DNA of 64,000 nucleotides from SUG2458 sp963651465 (GCA_963651465.1 CAVJPS010000012.1:62001-126000), one strand, 5' to 3'; positions 26,901-35,612 are shown, counted from the stretch's first letter. Translations and numbers: made by a program. The notes: generated by a model not told the origin, from the letters alone.

Positions 26901-27935
26901 ATGTCAGTAAAAGTAGCTATTAATGGTTTCGGACGTATTGGCCGTTTAGCATTCAGACAAATGTTTGGTGCAGAAGGTTACGAAGTCGTCGCTATTAACG
27001 ATTTAACAAGCCCAACAATGCTTGCTCATTTATTAAAGTACGATTCAGCTCAAAAGAGATATGAATTAGCTGATAAAGTTACTTCATCAGCAGAAGGCGA
27101 TGCAGAAGGCTGGATTGCTGTCGATGGCAAAAAAATCAGAATCTATGCAGAAAAAGATGCATCTAACTGTCCATGGGGAGAATTAGGTGTAGATGTCGTC
27201 TTAGAATGTACAGGTTTCTACTGCTCAAAAGAAAAATCAATGGCTCACATTAATGCTGGTGCTAAGAAAGTTGTTATTAGTGCTCCAGCAGGTAAAGATT
27301 TAAAGACAATCGTTTACAATGTTAACCACGAAACATTAACAAAAGAAGATCAAGTTATTTCAGCTGCTTCTTGTACAACAAACTGCTTAGCTCCTATGGC
27401 TAAAGCATTAAATGATGCATTCCCAGTTGAATCAGGTATCATGTTAACAGTTCACGCTTATACTGGTGACCAAATGGTTCTTGATGGACCACACCGTAAA
27501 GGCGATTTACGTAGAGCACGTGCTGCTGCAGTCAACATTGTTCCTAACTCAACAGGTGCTGCTAAAGCAATCGGCTTAGTTATCCCAGAATTAAATGGTA
27601 AATTAATCGGTTCAGCTCAACGTGTACCAGTTCCTACAGGTTCAACAACATTATTATTTGCTGTTGTTAAATCTGATAAAGAAGTTACAGTTGATACAGT
27701 CAACGCAGCTATGAAAGCTCAAGCTAATGAATCATTCGGTTACAATGAAGATTTAATCGTTTCATCTGATATCGTTGGTATGAGATATGGTTCATTATTT
27801 GACGCAACTCAAACAATGGTTGCTAAAGTTGATGAAAACACATACGAAGTCCAAGTTGTTTCATGGTATGATAACGAAAACTCATACACATCACAAATGG
27901 TTCGTACAATTAAGTACTTCGCAGAAATCAAGTAG
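26901..27935 (+). CDS. gap: Glyceraldehyde-3-phosphate dehydrogenase
   Basis: A 344-residue glycolytic enzyme that oxidises glyceraldehyde 3-phosphate with NAD+ and phosphate. The N-terminus VAINGFGRIGRLAFR is the Rossmann signature. The catalytic Cys is in SAASCTTNCLAP, with HAYTGDQ and RRARAAAVNIVPN following, and the C-terminal SWYDNENSYTSQMVRT is intact. AGGAGG precedes the ATG. It is a single gene, not part of the pgk-tpi-eno cluster common in Bacilli. Confidence 0.97.
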   Translation: MSVKVAINGFGRIGRLAFRQMFGAEGYEVVAINDLTSPTMLAHLLKYDSAQKRYELADKVTSSAEGDAEGWIAVDGKKIRIYAEKDASNCPWGELGVDVVLECTGFYCSKEKSMAHINAGAKKVVISAPAGKDLKTIVYNVNHETLTKEDQVISAASCTTNCLAPMAKALNDAFPVESGIMLTVHAYTGDQMVLDGPHRKGDLRRARAAAVNIVPNSTGAAKAIGLVIPELNGKLIGSAQRVPVPTGSTTLLFAVVKSDKEVTVDTVNAAMKAQANESFGYNEDLIVSSDIVGMRYGSLFDATQTMVAKVDENTYEVQVVSWYDNENSYTSQMVRTIKYFAEIK

Positions 27936-27960
27936 TAATAAATTAATCATGATTGACGAG

Positions 27961-27989
27961 AAAACGCACCCGGAAGGATGCGTTTTTTT
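27961..27989. terminator. Terminator between gap and clpB
   Basis: AAAACGCA / TGCGTTTT with an inner CC/GG pair and seven T. A-runs on the other side allow it to serve clpB too. Confidence 0.85.
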
Positions 27990-27993
27990 GATG

Positions 27994-30105
27994 TTATTCT
28001 TTTAATACTAATTCATTATCGTAATACGTTAATGTATATTTTGTATCTGTTTTAATGTTGTTTCGTAAGATTGCATCTGCAATAAATGTTTCAATTTTAT
28101 TTTGAATGAATCTTTTAATTGGTCTAGCACCAAAGTCTTCATTATAGGAAGAATCAATAATATATTTTTTAACACTTTCATCAAATGAAATATAATAATA
28201 ATTTTCATTTAAACGTTTTGACAATTCGTTAAGCATTTTATCAACAATCTTAATTTGCATGTCTTTTGTTAAAGGATTAAAGTATACAATTTCATCAATT
28301 CTATTTAAAAATTCTGGTTTAAATGTTTTACGTAATAAAACATCTACGTCATTTAATCTACCATTTAAGATTTCTTGAGAACCTAAATTCGAAGTCATAA
28401 TAATAATTGTATTTTTAAAATCTACAACTACACCTTGAGAATCAGTTAATCTGCCATCATCAAGTATTTGTAATAAAAGGTTAAAAATTTGTGGGTGAGC
28501 TTTTTCAATCTCATCGAATAAGATAATAGAATAAGGATTACGTTTTACAGGCTCGGTTAATTGACCACCATCTTCAAATCCAACATATCCTGGTGGAGAA
28601 CCAATTAAACGAGTAAATGTAAAGTCTTCCATATACTCAGACATATCTAATCTAATAATATGAGATTCACTATCAAATAATGCTTCTGCAAGAGCTTTAG
28701 CAACTTCGGTTTTACCAACACCAGTTGGACCCATAAATAAGAATGAACCAATTGGTCTATGTTGATCTTTAATGCCTGCACGTTGACGTAATATTGCATC
28801 ATTTACTAGATTAATAGCGTTATCTTGACCAATAACACGTTTTTCTAATGCTTCTTTTAAATTCAATACTTTTTCAGTATCACCTTTCATAATACGTGAG
28901 ACAGGAATATTTGTATTTTTTGCAACAATTTTTGCTATTTCGTCATTATCAACAACTTCACTTATAATTTCGTTATTCTTATTTTTAAGATCTATTTGTT
29001 CTAATGCTTTTTGTAGTTCAGGAATATCTTTATATTGTATTTCAGATGCTTTTTGATAATTTTGAGAATTAATAGCCTTTTCAAGCTCGAACTTCTTTTT
29101 ATCCAAAGAGACTTTTAAATCTTTTTCTTTTTTAATAGATAGTTTTTCTTCGTTCCATTTTTTGACTAATTCTTCTTGTTTTTGATTTACGTCTGATAAT
29201 TCGTTTTCTAATTGAATTAATCTTTTCTTGCTTGAATTATCGTCTTCTTTTTCTAAGGCTGCCTTTTCAATTTGTAATTGTCTAATCTTACGATTTAATT
29301 CTTCAATATCAAATGGACTTGATTCCATATCAACTCGAATAGAAGCACAAGCTTGGTCAACTAAATCAATAGCTTTATCAGGCAAATAACGATTTGTTAT
29401 ATATCTATTAGATAATGTAGCTGCCGCAACTAATGCGTCATCAGTAATTTTAACACCATGGTGAGCTTCAAATCTTTCTTTAATACCACGTAAGATAGAA
29501 ATAGTATCAGCAACCGAAGGTTCACCAATCATGACAGGTTGGAAACGTCTTTCTAAAGCACGATCTTTTTCTATATATTTTTTATATTCTTGAAGAGTAG
29601 TAGCACCAATACAGTTAATATCTCCACGAGCTAACATAGGTTTTAATATATTTGCTGCGTCCATAGCACCACTTGTTCTACCTGCACCAACAATTAAATG
29701 AATTTCATCAATAAATAAGATAATATTGTTTTCACTTTCTTTTAATTTGTTTAAAACATCTTTTAATCTTTCTTCGAATTCACCTTGATATTTTGCACCA
29801 GCAATTAATGCTCCCATATCAAGTTCAAATATTTTTTTGTTCTTTAATGAAGTAGGAACGTCATCTTTTTCAATTCTTTGAGCAAGGCCCTCAATAATTG
29901 CTGTTTTACCAACACCAGGTTCGCCTAATAAAACAACATTATTTTTTGTTTTACGTGCTAAAACTTCTATGACTTTACGAATTTCTTCATCACGACCTAT
30001 TACAGGATCAATTTTGTTTTTTGCAACATCTTCGTTAACGATACGACCGTATTTATGGAAAACATCATCTTTTTGATTGGTAGAGTTACTATATGCGTTA
30101 TTCAT
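27994..30105 (-). CDS. clpB: ClpB disaggregase lacking the N-terminal domain
   Basis: A 703-residue HSP100 chaperone that threads aggregated protein with DnaK help. It has AAA1 with Walker A GEPGVGKT (61-68), the long ClpB middle coiled coil at about 260-390 (KKRLIQLENELSDVNQ, then SEIQYKDIPELQKALEQI), and AAA2 with GPTGVGKT and the GSPPGYVG pore loop. There is no P-loop ClpP-binding IGF motif evident. The usual N-terminal domain of about 150 residues is absent, although full-length ClpB is about 860, so this resembles the naturally short ClpB isoform. GAGGAGG precedes the start, so the short form is the gene's own start. A CIRCE element covers its promoter. Confidence 0.92.
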   Translation of the reverse strand: MNNAYSNSTNQKDDVFHKYGRIVNEDVAKNKIDPVIGRDEEIRKVIEVLARKTKNNVVLLGEPGVGKTAIIEGLAQRIEKDDVPTSLKNKKIFELDMGALIAGAKYQGEFEERLKDVLNKLKESENNIILFIDEIHLIVGAGRTSGAMDAANILKPMLARGDINCIGATTLQEYKKYIEKDRALERRFQPVMIGEPSVADTISILRGIKERFEAHHGVKITDDALVAAATLSNRYITNRYLPDKAIDLVDQACASIRVDMESSPFDIEELNRKIRQLQIEKAALEKEDDNSSKKRLIQLENELSDVNQKQEELVKKWNEEKLSIKKEKDLKVSLDKKKFELEKAINSQNYQKASEIQYKDIPELQKALEQIDLKNKNNEIISEVVDNDEIAKIVAKNTNIPVSRIMKGDTEKVLNLKEALEKRVIGQDNAINLVNDAILRQRAGIKDQHRPIGSFLFMGPTGVGKTEVAKALAEALFDSESHIIRLDMSEYMEDFTFTRLIGSPPGYVGFEDGGQLTEPVKRNPYSIILFDEIEKAHPQIFNLLLQILDDGRLTDSQGVVVDFKNTIIIMTSNLGSQEILNGRLNDVDVLLRKTFKPEFLNRIDEIVYFNPLTKDMQIKIVDKMLNELSKRLNENYYYISFDESVKKYIIDSSYNEDFGARPIKRFIQNKIETFIADAILRNNIKTDTKYTLTYYDNELVLKE

Positions 30106-30127
30106 AATATCGCCTCCTCATAACTCT

Positions 30128-30155
30128 ATTATAGGTCAGTTTTAGCACTTGTCAA
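30128..30155 (-). promoter_or_regulatory. clpB promoter
   Basis: Minus-strand TTGACA (30155-30150) and TATAAT (30133-30128) match consensus perfectly with a 16-base spacer. They lie about 25 bases before the clpB ribosome site. Confidence 0.88.
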
Positions 30156-30168
30156 GTAAGAGTGCTAA
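30142..30168. promoter_or_regulatory. CIRCE operator (HrcA binding site)
   Basis: TTAGCACTT, nine bases, GAGTGCTAA: the CIRCE inverted repeat (consensus TTAGCACTC-N9-GAGTGCTAA) with one mismatch in the left arm. It covers the -35 box of clpB, so HrcA should repress clpB until heat stress. hrcA itself is not in the window. Confidence 0.9.
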
Positions 30169-30177
30169 AAAAATAAT

Positions 30178-30213
30178 AAAAATAAAAACTAGTTGAGTTT
30201 TAATCCAACTAGT
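30178..30213 (-). terminator. Terminator of the XRE-ASCH operon
   Basis: On the minus strand ACTAGTTG and CAACTAGT pair, followed by TTTTATTTTT. It overlaps the ASCH stop. Confidence 0.85.
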
Positions 30214-30521
30214 CCATATTTTTTAATATCATCTTGGGTATAAAAACTTAAATAAGTATTTTTAATTTCGTTATTAGCTTTTCCTTCAAAACCAATTTCA
30301 CGTGGAGTTAATTGATTTAACATCTCATCGAGATTTCTAAATCTTTTAACCTCTGTTACTGTATATGTTGCTTCTTGATGTGTCTCTTCATTTACTAATA
30401 TAACTTCATCGTTAGGACAAATAATATTACGACATTTATTTGCGAGTCTTATTTCGTATTTCTTAATGCCACTTTTAATTAAATTATAGTATTCATCTTT
30501 TATTCTTAATTTAAATTTCAT
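30189..30521 (-). CDS. ASCH-domain protein
   Basis: A 110-residue protein matching the ASCH fold, a small beta-barrel related to PUA and thought to bind RNA or modified nucleotides. The N-terminal FKLRIKDEYYNLIKSGIKKYEIRL is the family signature (KYEIRL with the conserved Lys, Glu and Arg), and the middle has the ATYTVTEVKRFRN strand. Its start overlaps the end of the upstream XRE regulator by 11 bases, so the two are translated together. The substrate is not known. Confidence 0.78.
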   Translation of the reverse strand: MKFKLRIKDEYYNLIKSGIKKYEIRLANKCRNIICPNDEVILVNEETHQEATYTVTEVKRFRNLDEMLNQLTPREIGFEGKANNEIKNTYLSFYTQDDIKKYGLVGLKLN

Positions 30522-31128
30522 ATTTTTTTACCTTAAAGAAGAGAATAGCTGCTATTGTTAATGGAATACCTATCAAGAAGATATACCATAATCTAGACCA
30601 TGAATTAGGAATAGCTAAGCATAATTGTAAATATAAACAAGCAAGTAATGTCCAAGAAAGTGCAGAAACAATAAAAGACATATAATGACGTTTACCCCAT
30701 ATTGAATTAAATACTAATAAAACTATACAAGTAACAGGAACTGCCCAACAGAACGTCATCCATATTGGTAAACTAGTATGACCTTGGTAAGAAATCATAA
30801 TGCAGGAAAAAATGATTGTTGCAACAATCCAAACGAGAGCACTAGCTAGTAATGTAATAATTATATGTTTACGACGAACAATGTCATCGTTTTTTAACAT
30901 CTTCTTCTCGTGAGAGTCTCCTTCCTTTACTAAGTAATCTAGTGTTACACCGTAATAATTTGCTAACTCTACTAAGACATCAATTGGTGGTAAAGTAAGA
31001 CCTTTTTCCCATTTTGATACTGCTGTATCGCTGTAATTGAACATCTCAGCAAGGCTAATTTGAGTAATACCTTTCTTTTTTCTTAATTCGGTTAGGTTTT
31101 CACCGATAATCTCTTTTATTTCTTTCAT
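30511..31128 (-). CDS. XRE-family regulator with membrane domain
   Basis: A 205-residue protein with an N-terminal Cro/C1-type helix-turn-helix (LTELRKKKGITQISLAEMF then VSKWEKGLTLPPIDVLVELA, about residues 13-55). It then has four hydrophobic segments (about 85-195). Membrane-tethered XRE regulators of this layout are common in Firmicutes, where the membrane part may sense a signal. A near-palindrome sits just upstream of its start and may be its own operator. It heads a two-gene operon with the ASCH gene. Confidence 0.82.
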   Translation of the reverse strand: MKEIKEIIGENLTELRKKKGITQISLAEMFNYSDTAVSKWEKGLTLPPIDVLVELANYYGVTLDYLVKEGDSHEKKMLKNDDIVRRKHIIITLLASALVWIVATIIFSCIMISYQGHTSLPIWMTFCWAVPVTCIVLLVFNSIWGKRHYMSFIVSALSWTLLACLYLQLCLAIPNSWSRLWYIFLIGIPLTIAAILFFKVKKYEI

Positions 31129-31142
31129 ACCTATATATTACA

Positions 31143-31163
31143 TTGTAAATAGGCCTATTACAA
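31143..31163. promoter_or_regulatory. Likely operator of the XRE gene
   Basis: TTGTAAATAGGCCTATTACAA is a near-perfect palindrome (one extra base in the left arm) centred on AGGCCT, 15 bases before the XRE ATG. This is where an autorepressor site would be. Confidence 0.5.
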
Positions 31164-31197
31164 GGAAAAAGCAGTCTAAAAAAGCTAAAATTCCCCT

Positions 31198-31230
31198 ATT
31201 TGGCAAGTCTTTTTGTGGTGACTTGCCAAA
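31198..31230. repeat. Unassigned strong hairpin between XRE and GT2 genes
   Basis: An 11-base perfect stem, TTTGGCAAGTC (31199-31209) with GACTTGCCAAA (31220-31230), with a ten-base loop and TTTT on the plus side. It looks like a plus-strand terminator, but no plus-strand gene precedes it; the upstream neighbour is the divergent XRE gene. Confidence 0.55.
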
Positions 31231-31361
31231 TTTTCAACCCTACTTTCCAGATTGGCAGCCATACTTGAAAAACTTTATCAGTCACTTTCAAGAACATTTT
31301 ATCCATTTTGCTAATATAATAAAGGTGACAAAAGGGAGAAACCTTTTGGGAGGTAATTATT

Positions 31362-32669
31362 ATGACATGGAATCGTTTAGTTTTAATATTCTTAATTATA
31401 TATATTATTGTTCTTGGTATTCAATTACTTTGCTATGCACCAAGAATGAGAGCATGGGGAGCTGCTTTTCATAAGCAAGAGCATCTTATTAATAATAAAA
31501 AGAATAAGATTGCTATCATTGTTCCTGCACGTAACGAAAGTAAAGTTATTGGCGAATTGTTTGAATCTTTAGAAAATCAAACATACGATCGTAATTACTT
31601 TGATGTTCACGTTATTGTTAAGGAAGATACAGATCCTACAATCGAAATGGCAAAAAAGCTTGGTCATGAAGTTCATATTATTAAAGAACAAACATGTAAA
31701 GGTGACGCAATGGAAGGTACTTTACAAGATATTTTAAATAAGACACCTAACAAATATGATCAATTTTTATTAATTGACGCTGACTGTATCTTAGATTCTA
31801 ACTACTTAGAAGAAATTAATAACGCAGTTGCATCTGGTAGAGATGTTATAACAACTAAGAAGATTGTTAAAAACTATTGGTTTGGTGATACAAAGAAAAA
31901 TAGTACTTGGGCATGTGCATGTAATGGTTTGATTTGGCCATTAATGGATGACTTAGGTAACAAATATAAATCAGAACATAACTACTTCCAATTCACTGTT
32001 GGTACTGGTGTTATGTTCTCAGCTAGAGTTATTAAAGAAATTGGTGGTTGGCCATATCGTGAAACTTTAACTGAAGATGGTGAATTTGCTTTAGATGCAA
32101 TTTTAAGAGGTTATACTTGTTACTATGCAGAATATGCTCGTATTTATGTTGAAGAAGCTACTTCACTTTCAATGACTGATAAACGTAGAACACGTTGGTT
32201 CCAAGGTGTTACTGATACATATCGTATTTACGGTCATAGATTAAAAGAATTTGATAAAGAAAAAAATGATGAAAATGTTCATAAATCAATATATTATGGC
32301 TTAAATGTTCAAATCTTATATCATTATTTCGGAACCTTATTATCGTTAATATTATTATCAGCTATTGGTACTATATTATTTGCTATATTTGGAATTAGTA
32401 CTTGGTTATTAACATTAATAATTTGTTGTTCTTCAATCTTTGCATTCTACTTAAGTGCTTTCGTATCCGGCTTATTAGCTGTGATTGTTGATAGAAAGAA
32501 TATTAATTTAAAATGGTATAAGAAAGTTTGGATTGTAATTACTTACCCATTCTTCTTTGTTCCATATGTTGGTATTATAGCTAAAGCTCTTTTCAGTAAA
32601 AAGAATAAAGGCTGGGAAGTTATTGAACGTAATGTTAATTTCTCAGAAAATACTTCTAAATTAAAATAA
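31362..32669 (+). CDS. Membrane glycosyltransferase, family 2
   Basis: A 435-residue GT2 enzyme. One N-terminal membrane helix (LVLIFLIIYIIVLGIQLL) is followed by the catalytic domain: AIIVPARNESKVIGEL (nucleotide binding), LIDADCIL (DXD-like metal site), GTGVMFSARVIKEIGGW, ETLTEDGEFALDA (the ED base) and the RRTRWFQG motif (QxxRW variant). Three membrane helices at the end (about 310-425) give the layout of processive or lipid-linked glycosyltransferases. It is followed after five bases by an acyltransferase gene, so a glycolipid or capsule role is likely. GGGAGG precedes the ATG. Confidence 0.88.
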   Translation: MTWNRLVLIFLIIYIIVLGIQLLCYAPRMRAWGAAFHKQEHLINNKKNKIAIIVPARNESKVIGELFESLENQTYDRNYFDVHVIVKEDTDPTIEMAKKLGHEVHIIKEQTCKGDAMEGTLQDILNKTPNKYDQFLLIDADCILDSNYLEEINNAVASGRDVITTKKIVKNYWFGDTKKNSTWACACNGLIWPLMDDLGNKYKSEHNYFQFTVGTGVMFSARVIKEIGGWPYRETLTEDGEFALDAILRGYTCYYAEYARIYVEEATSLSMTDKRRTRWFQGVTDTYRIYGHRLKEFDKEKNDENVHKSIYYGLNVQILYHYFGTLLSLILLSAIGTILFAIFGISTWLLTLIICCSSIFAFYLSAFVSGLLAVIVDRKNINLKWYKKVWIVITYPFFFVPYVGIIAKALFSKKNKGWEVIERNVNFSENTSKLK

Positions 32670-32674
32670 TTATT

Positions 32675-33475
32675 ATGTTAACAACTAAAGAGTTATATGA
32701 AAAAGAAAAAGAGCTAGAAAGCAAAGGTATATTCGATGTTCACATCGATGAACCTGATCTTAAAAATGTGTATCCGGTCGATGAGAAATTCCCTTATATC
32801 AGAAAGGGTTCTCTAAAATTTAAAGATTTCTTTACTAAGTTATTTGTTATTAAACCTTTTATAAGATATATTAATAAAAAAGAACGTCATACTATTGTTA
32901 AAGGACGTGAAAACTTAAAAGGAATCGATTCTGCTATTGTTACATGTAATCACGTTTATATGTTTGATTGCATTGCAGCAATGTATGCCTTAAGAGGGCA
33001 TAGACTTAATATTACAGCTGCTGAGTTTAATAACCGTGCTGATAAATTAGGTCATTATATGCGTGTTGGTGGAGTTTTACCAATGAGTTCTAACCTTAGA
33101 GCTATGAAAAACTTTAACAATGCAATTAGTTATTTTTTAAAGCACAATGGATATGTTATGTTTTATCCTGAACAAGCAATGTGGTATATGTATGAAAAAC
33201 CACGTCCTAATAAACAAGGAGCTTTCCATTATGCTGTTAAAAATAAAGTACCTGTTATTCCAATGTTTATTACATTTAGAAAAAACGGTACAAAAGACAA
33301 AGATGGTTTTGACCACAAAGATTTTACGGTCAACATCTGTAAACCTATTTTTGCTAGAGATGATCTAGACGAAAAACAAAATATGGAATATTTACGTATA
33401 GAAAATGAAAAAGCTTGGAAAGAAGTATACGAGAGTACTTATCAAAAAGAACTTGTATACGATATAGAAAAGTAA
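32675..33475 (+). CDS. PlsC-type acyltransferase
   Basis: A 266-residue acyltransferase related to 1-acyl-glycerol-3-phosphate acyltransferase. The catalytic motif HX4D is present as CNHVYMFDC (about residues 91-99), and the third motif appears as MFYPEQAMW in place of FPEG. It starts five bases after the GT2 stop with no clear ribosome site of its own, so it is probably translated by coupling. It would acylate a lyso-lipid or glycolipid made by the GT2 partner; substrate unproven. Confidence 0.8.
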   Translation: MLTTKELYEKEKELESKGIFDVHIDEPDLKNVYPVDEKFPYIRKGSLKFKDFFTKLFVIKPFIRYINKKERHTIVKGRENLKGIDSAIVTCNHVYMFDCIAAMYALRGHRLNITAAEFNNRADKLGHYMRVGGVLPMSSNLRAMKNFNNAISYFLKHNGYVMFYPEQAMWYMYEKPRPNKQGAFHYAVKNKVPVIPMFITFRKNGTKDKDGFDHKDFTVNICKPIFARDDLDEKQNMEYLRIENEKAWKEVYESTYQKELVYDIEK

Positions 33476-33502
33476 TATTCCGATTTATTATTTGTTCAAT
33501 TA

Positions 33503-33535
33503 TTTTAAATATTAGTTACCCCCTAATATTTAAAA
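33503..33535. repeat. Perfect 13-base hairpin after the acyltransferase gene
   Basis: TTTTAAATATTAG pairs with CTAATATTTAAAA around TTACCCC. It lacks a T-run after the stem, so it may be a weak terminator or a 3' stability stem for the GT2-PlsC transcript. Confidence 0.5.
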
Positions 33536-33755
33536 AGTTGATATATAAGTGGATTATTAAACTCGAGAATCTAAACTACTTACTACTAAAAATAGTCCAC
33601 TTTCTAAATTGATTACTACCTTGTTTTGAATGTACCCCCTAGACTTTTATTCAACGATTTACCAAACCTAGAACTCAACAGGAATAAATAGTTGGTACAA
33701 AGAGAAATGTTCAAAATAGGGTTTTAATAAAGTTGAGTGAGGAGCTTGACATGTG

Positions 33756-33790
33756 AGCGGTTAGCGAGGAGCTAATCGCTTTTTCTTTTA
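33756..33790 (+). terminator. Terminator in the 33.5-33.9 kb gap
   Basis: AGCGGTTAGC / GCTAATCGCT (one G-T pair), five-base loop, TTTTTCTTTT. It ends whatever transcript crosses the preceding 200 bases. Confidence 0.85.
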
Positions 33791-33885
33791 TTAATACTTT
33801 ATATATAGATATGAATAAAATATATTTTTTTAATATACTTTAATGTTATACTAAATATAATCTAAAAAATTGTGAGGAGAAAATT

Positions 33886-34728
33886 ATGAGAGCTTTTTTA
33901 GAAAAATGGTTTCAGTCTGGTGAGATAAAACCATGGGCAGAAATTAAGTGCTTTAACGTTTATCATTTCTTGTATTTAATTTTAATCGTTGGCCTTATTT
34001 TCTTTGGATTATTCTTTTTTAAGAATAAGAGTGATAAAACTAAGAAAATTGTCTTAGATGTATTAGTTTATTGTTTCTTAATAAGTTACATCTTAGATAT
34101 CTTATTTATTACTCCAATTATAAGTGGTATTGAAAATAATGTTGATTTGGATAAACTTCCATTCCATTTCTGTACATTTGTAAGTATCCTAGTACCTTTT
34201 GTACATTTCAATAAGAAGTTTGGCTTTGCTAAACAAGCAGTTGTTGCAATGGCAATTACTTCATCAATGATGTATATGACTTATCCAGGTTCAGCATTAG
34301 GCGGCCTTAACTTTTATAGTTATAAAGTTAGACAAACATTCTTCTTTCATGGATGTTTAATGGCTTGGGGTTGCTTAACTATTGGTTATGGATATGAAAA
34401 ACTTACATTTAAGAAATATTGGCAACCTATTTGTCTATTAGTAATTAATATCTTATGGGCATATTTAGGTAACATTATTTATAATGTTGGAGGAATTTAT
34501 AATTACAATCCTGGTAGTGGAATACACCACTATGACTGGGCATTTATTACAGGTTCATTTATTCCTGCTTTAGGAAAAGTTGGAATGCCATTTGGTGTTC
34601 TTGGTGCCGTAGGTGGTACTTGTGCTTTATTATATTTAACAGTTTTTATTGTTGAATTAGTTCAAAAGAAAATTGCTGCAAAAAAAGCAGTAGTTATTGA
34701 AGAACCTGTAACAACAGAACAAGAATAA
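33886..34728 (+). CDS. YwaF/TMEM164-type integral membrane protein
   Basis: A 280-residue membrane protein with about seven hydrophobic segments. The conserved region LPFHFCTFVSILVPFV (about residues 88-103) together with GSALGGLNFYSYKVRQTFFFHG fits the YwaF (TIGR02206) family, whose human relative TMEM164 is an acyltransferase. The function in bacteria is not settled. GTGAGGAG precedes the ATG. It is followed by the pyridoxal kinase gene after 33 bases, so the two form an operon. Confidence 0.7.
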   Translation: MRAFLEKWFQSGEIKPWAEIKCFNVYHFLYLILIVGLIFFGLFFFKNKSDKTKKIVLDVLVYCFLISYILDILFITPIISGIENNVDLDKLPFHFCTFVSILVPFVHFNKKFGFAKQAVVAMAITSSMMYMTYPGSALGGLNFYSYKVRQTFFFHGCLMAWGCLTIGYGYEKLTFKKYWQPICLLVINILWAYLGNIIYNVGGIYNYNPGSGIHHYDWAFITGSFIPALGKVGMPFGVLGAVGGTCALLYLTVFIVELVQKKIAAKKAVVIEEPVTTEQE

Positions 34729-34761
34729 TTATTTTATATTTTATAGGAGGCGTTTTGAAAT

Positions 34762-35568
34762 ATGAAAATAGTTAGTTTACAAGATGTCTCATGTTATGGA
34801 CAATGTTCATTAACAGTTGCATTACCAATTTTATCAAGTTACGGCATTGAGACAGCTATATTACCATCTGCTATTTTAAGTACACATACTGGTGGATTTA
34901 AAAATTTTACAGTTCATGATTTAAGTGATGAATTACCTAAAATCATTAGTCATTGGAAACAAGAAAATATTAAATTTGATGGTATTTATACTGGCTATAT
35001 TGGAAATAAAGAACAATTTGATTATGTACTAGATTTACAAAAAAACTTATTAAACAAAAACGGTTTATTATTTGTAGATCCTGCAATGGCTGACCATGGC
35101 TCTATGTATTATGGACTAGGAGAAGACATTGTTAAAGGAATGAGAAAAATTTGTTCATTTGCAGATTACATATTTCCAAATATTACTGAGGCATGTTTTT
35201 TAACTAATAATGAATATAAAGAAGAATATGACGAAAACTATATTCATAACTTATTAAATGATTTATACAAATTAGGTGCAAAGAATGTTATCTTAACTGG
35301 TGTTTCTCTAGAAAAAGATAAACTTGGTGCTATTTGGTTTAATGGTACAACAACACACTCATATTATGGACAATGGATTAGTAAATCTTATCACGGTACT
35401 GGAGATATTTTCTCAAGTGTATTAATAGCAAGTATTTTGAATGGTAAATCTGAAAATGATTCATTAAAAGAAGCTGTTGATTTTGTTATTAATTCTATTA
35501 ATGAAACGTTAGATGATAATACCCATAATTATGGTGTTAAATTTGAACGTGTTCTTGCTAAAAAGTAA
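34762..35568 (+). CDS. pdxY: Pyridoxal/pyridoxamine kinase, PdxY type
   Basis: A 268-residue ribokinase-superfamily kinase that phosphorylates pyridoxal (vitamin B6 salvage) with ATP. Visible features: N-terminal IVSLQDVSCYGQCSLTVALP, the TGYIGN segment, LLFVDPAMADHGSMY with the phosphate-site Asp, FPNITEACFLT, and the catalytic GTGD loop in YHGTGDIFSSV. The length is close to PdxY. AGGAGG sits 11 bases before the ATG. It shares an operon with the YwaF-type gene and ends in a terminator. PLP serves many amino-acid enzymes. Confidence 0.85.
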   Translation: MKIVSLQDVSCYGQCSLTVALPILSSYGIETAILPSAILSTHTGGFKNFTVHDLSDELPKIISHWKQENIKFDGIYTGYIGNKEQFDYVLDLQKNLLNKNGLLFVDPAMADHGSMYYGLGEDIVKGMRKICSFADYIFPNITEACFLTNNEYKEEYDENYIHNLLNDLYKLGAKNVILTGVSLEKDKLGAIWFNGTTTHSYYGQWISKSYHGTGDIFSSVLIASILNGKSENDSLKEAVDFVINSINETLDDNTHNYGVKFERVLAKK

Positions 35569-35572
35569 AATT

Positions 35573-35607
35573 AAACGAGAAGTTTTAAATCAAAACTTCC
35601 CGTTTTT
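35573..35607. terminator. Bidirectional terminator after the pyridoxal kinase gene
   Basis: AAACG-a-GAAGTTTT pairs with AAAACTTC-c-CGTTT, flanked by T-rich and A-rich sequence. It serves both converging genes. Confidence 0.85.
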
Positions 35608-35612
35608 ATTTT

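Larger units (their letters stand above)
33476..33885. other. 410-base gap with a long hairpin and a terminator, no gene found
   Basis: Holds a 13-base perfect inverted repeat (33503-33515 with 33523-33535), unexplained sequence from 33540 to 33750 that shows no ORF of note, a terminator at 33756-33790 and then the upstream region of the next gene. A small RNA ending at the terminator would be about 200 bases. It matched no RNA family known to me. Confidence 0.45.

Noticed and set aside
31170..31361. A c-di-GMP or other known riboswitch before the GT2 gene
   Set aside because: The GEMM consensus is absent. Only a terminator-like hairpin and a small CAAAAGG/CCTTTTG stem next to the ribosome site are visible.
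33540..33780. SRP RNA, 6S RNA or tmRNA in the gap
   Set aside because: No GGAA tetraloop hexamer pattern of SRP RNA, no tmRNA tag or tRNA-like ends, and no 6S-type long open stem could be seen.
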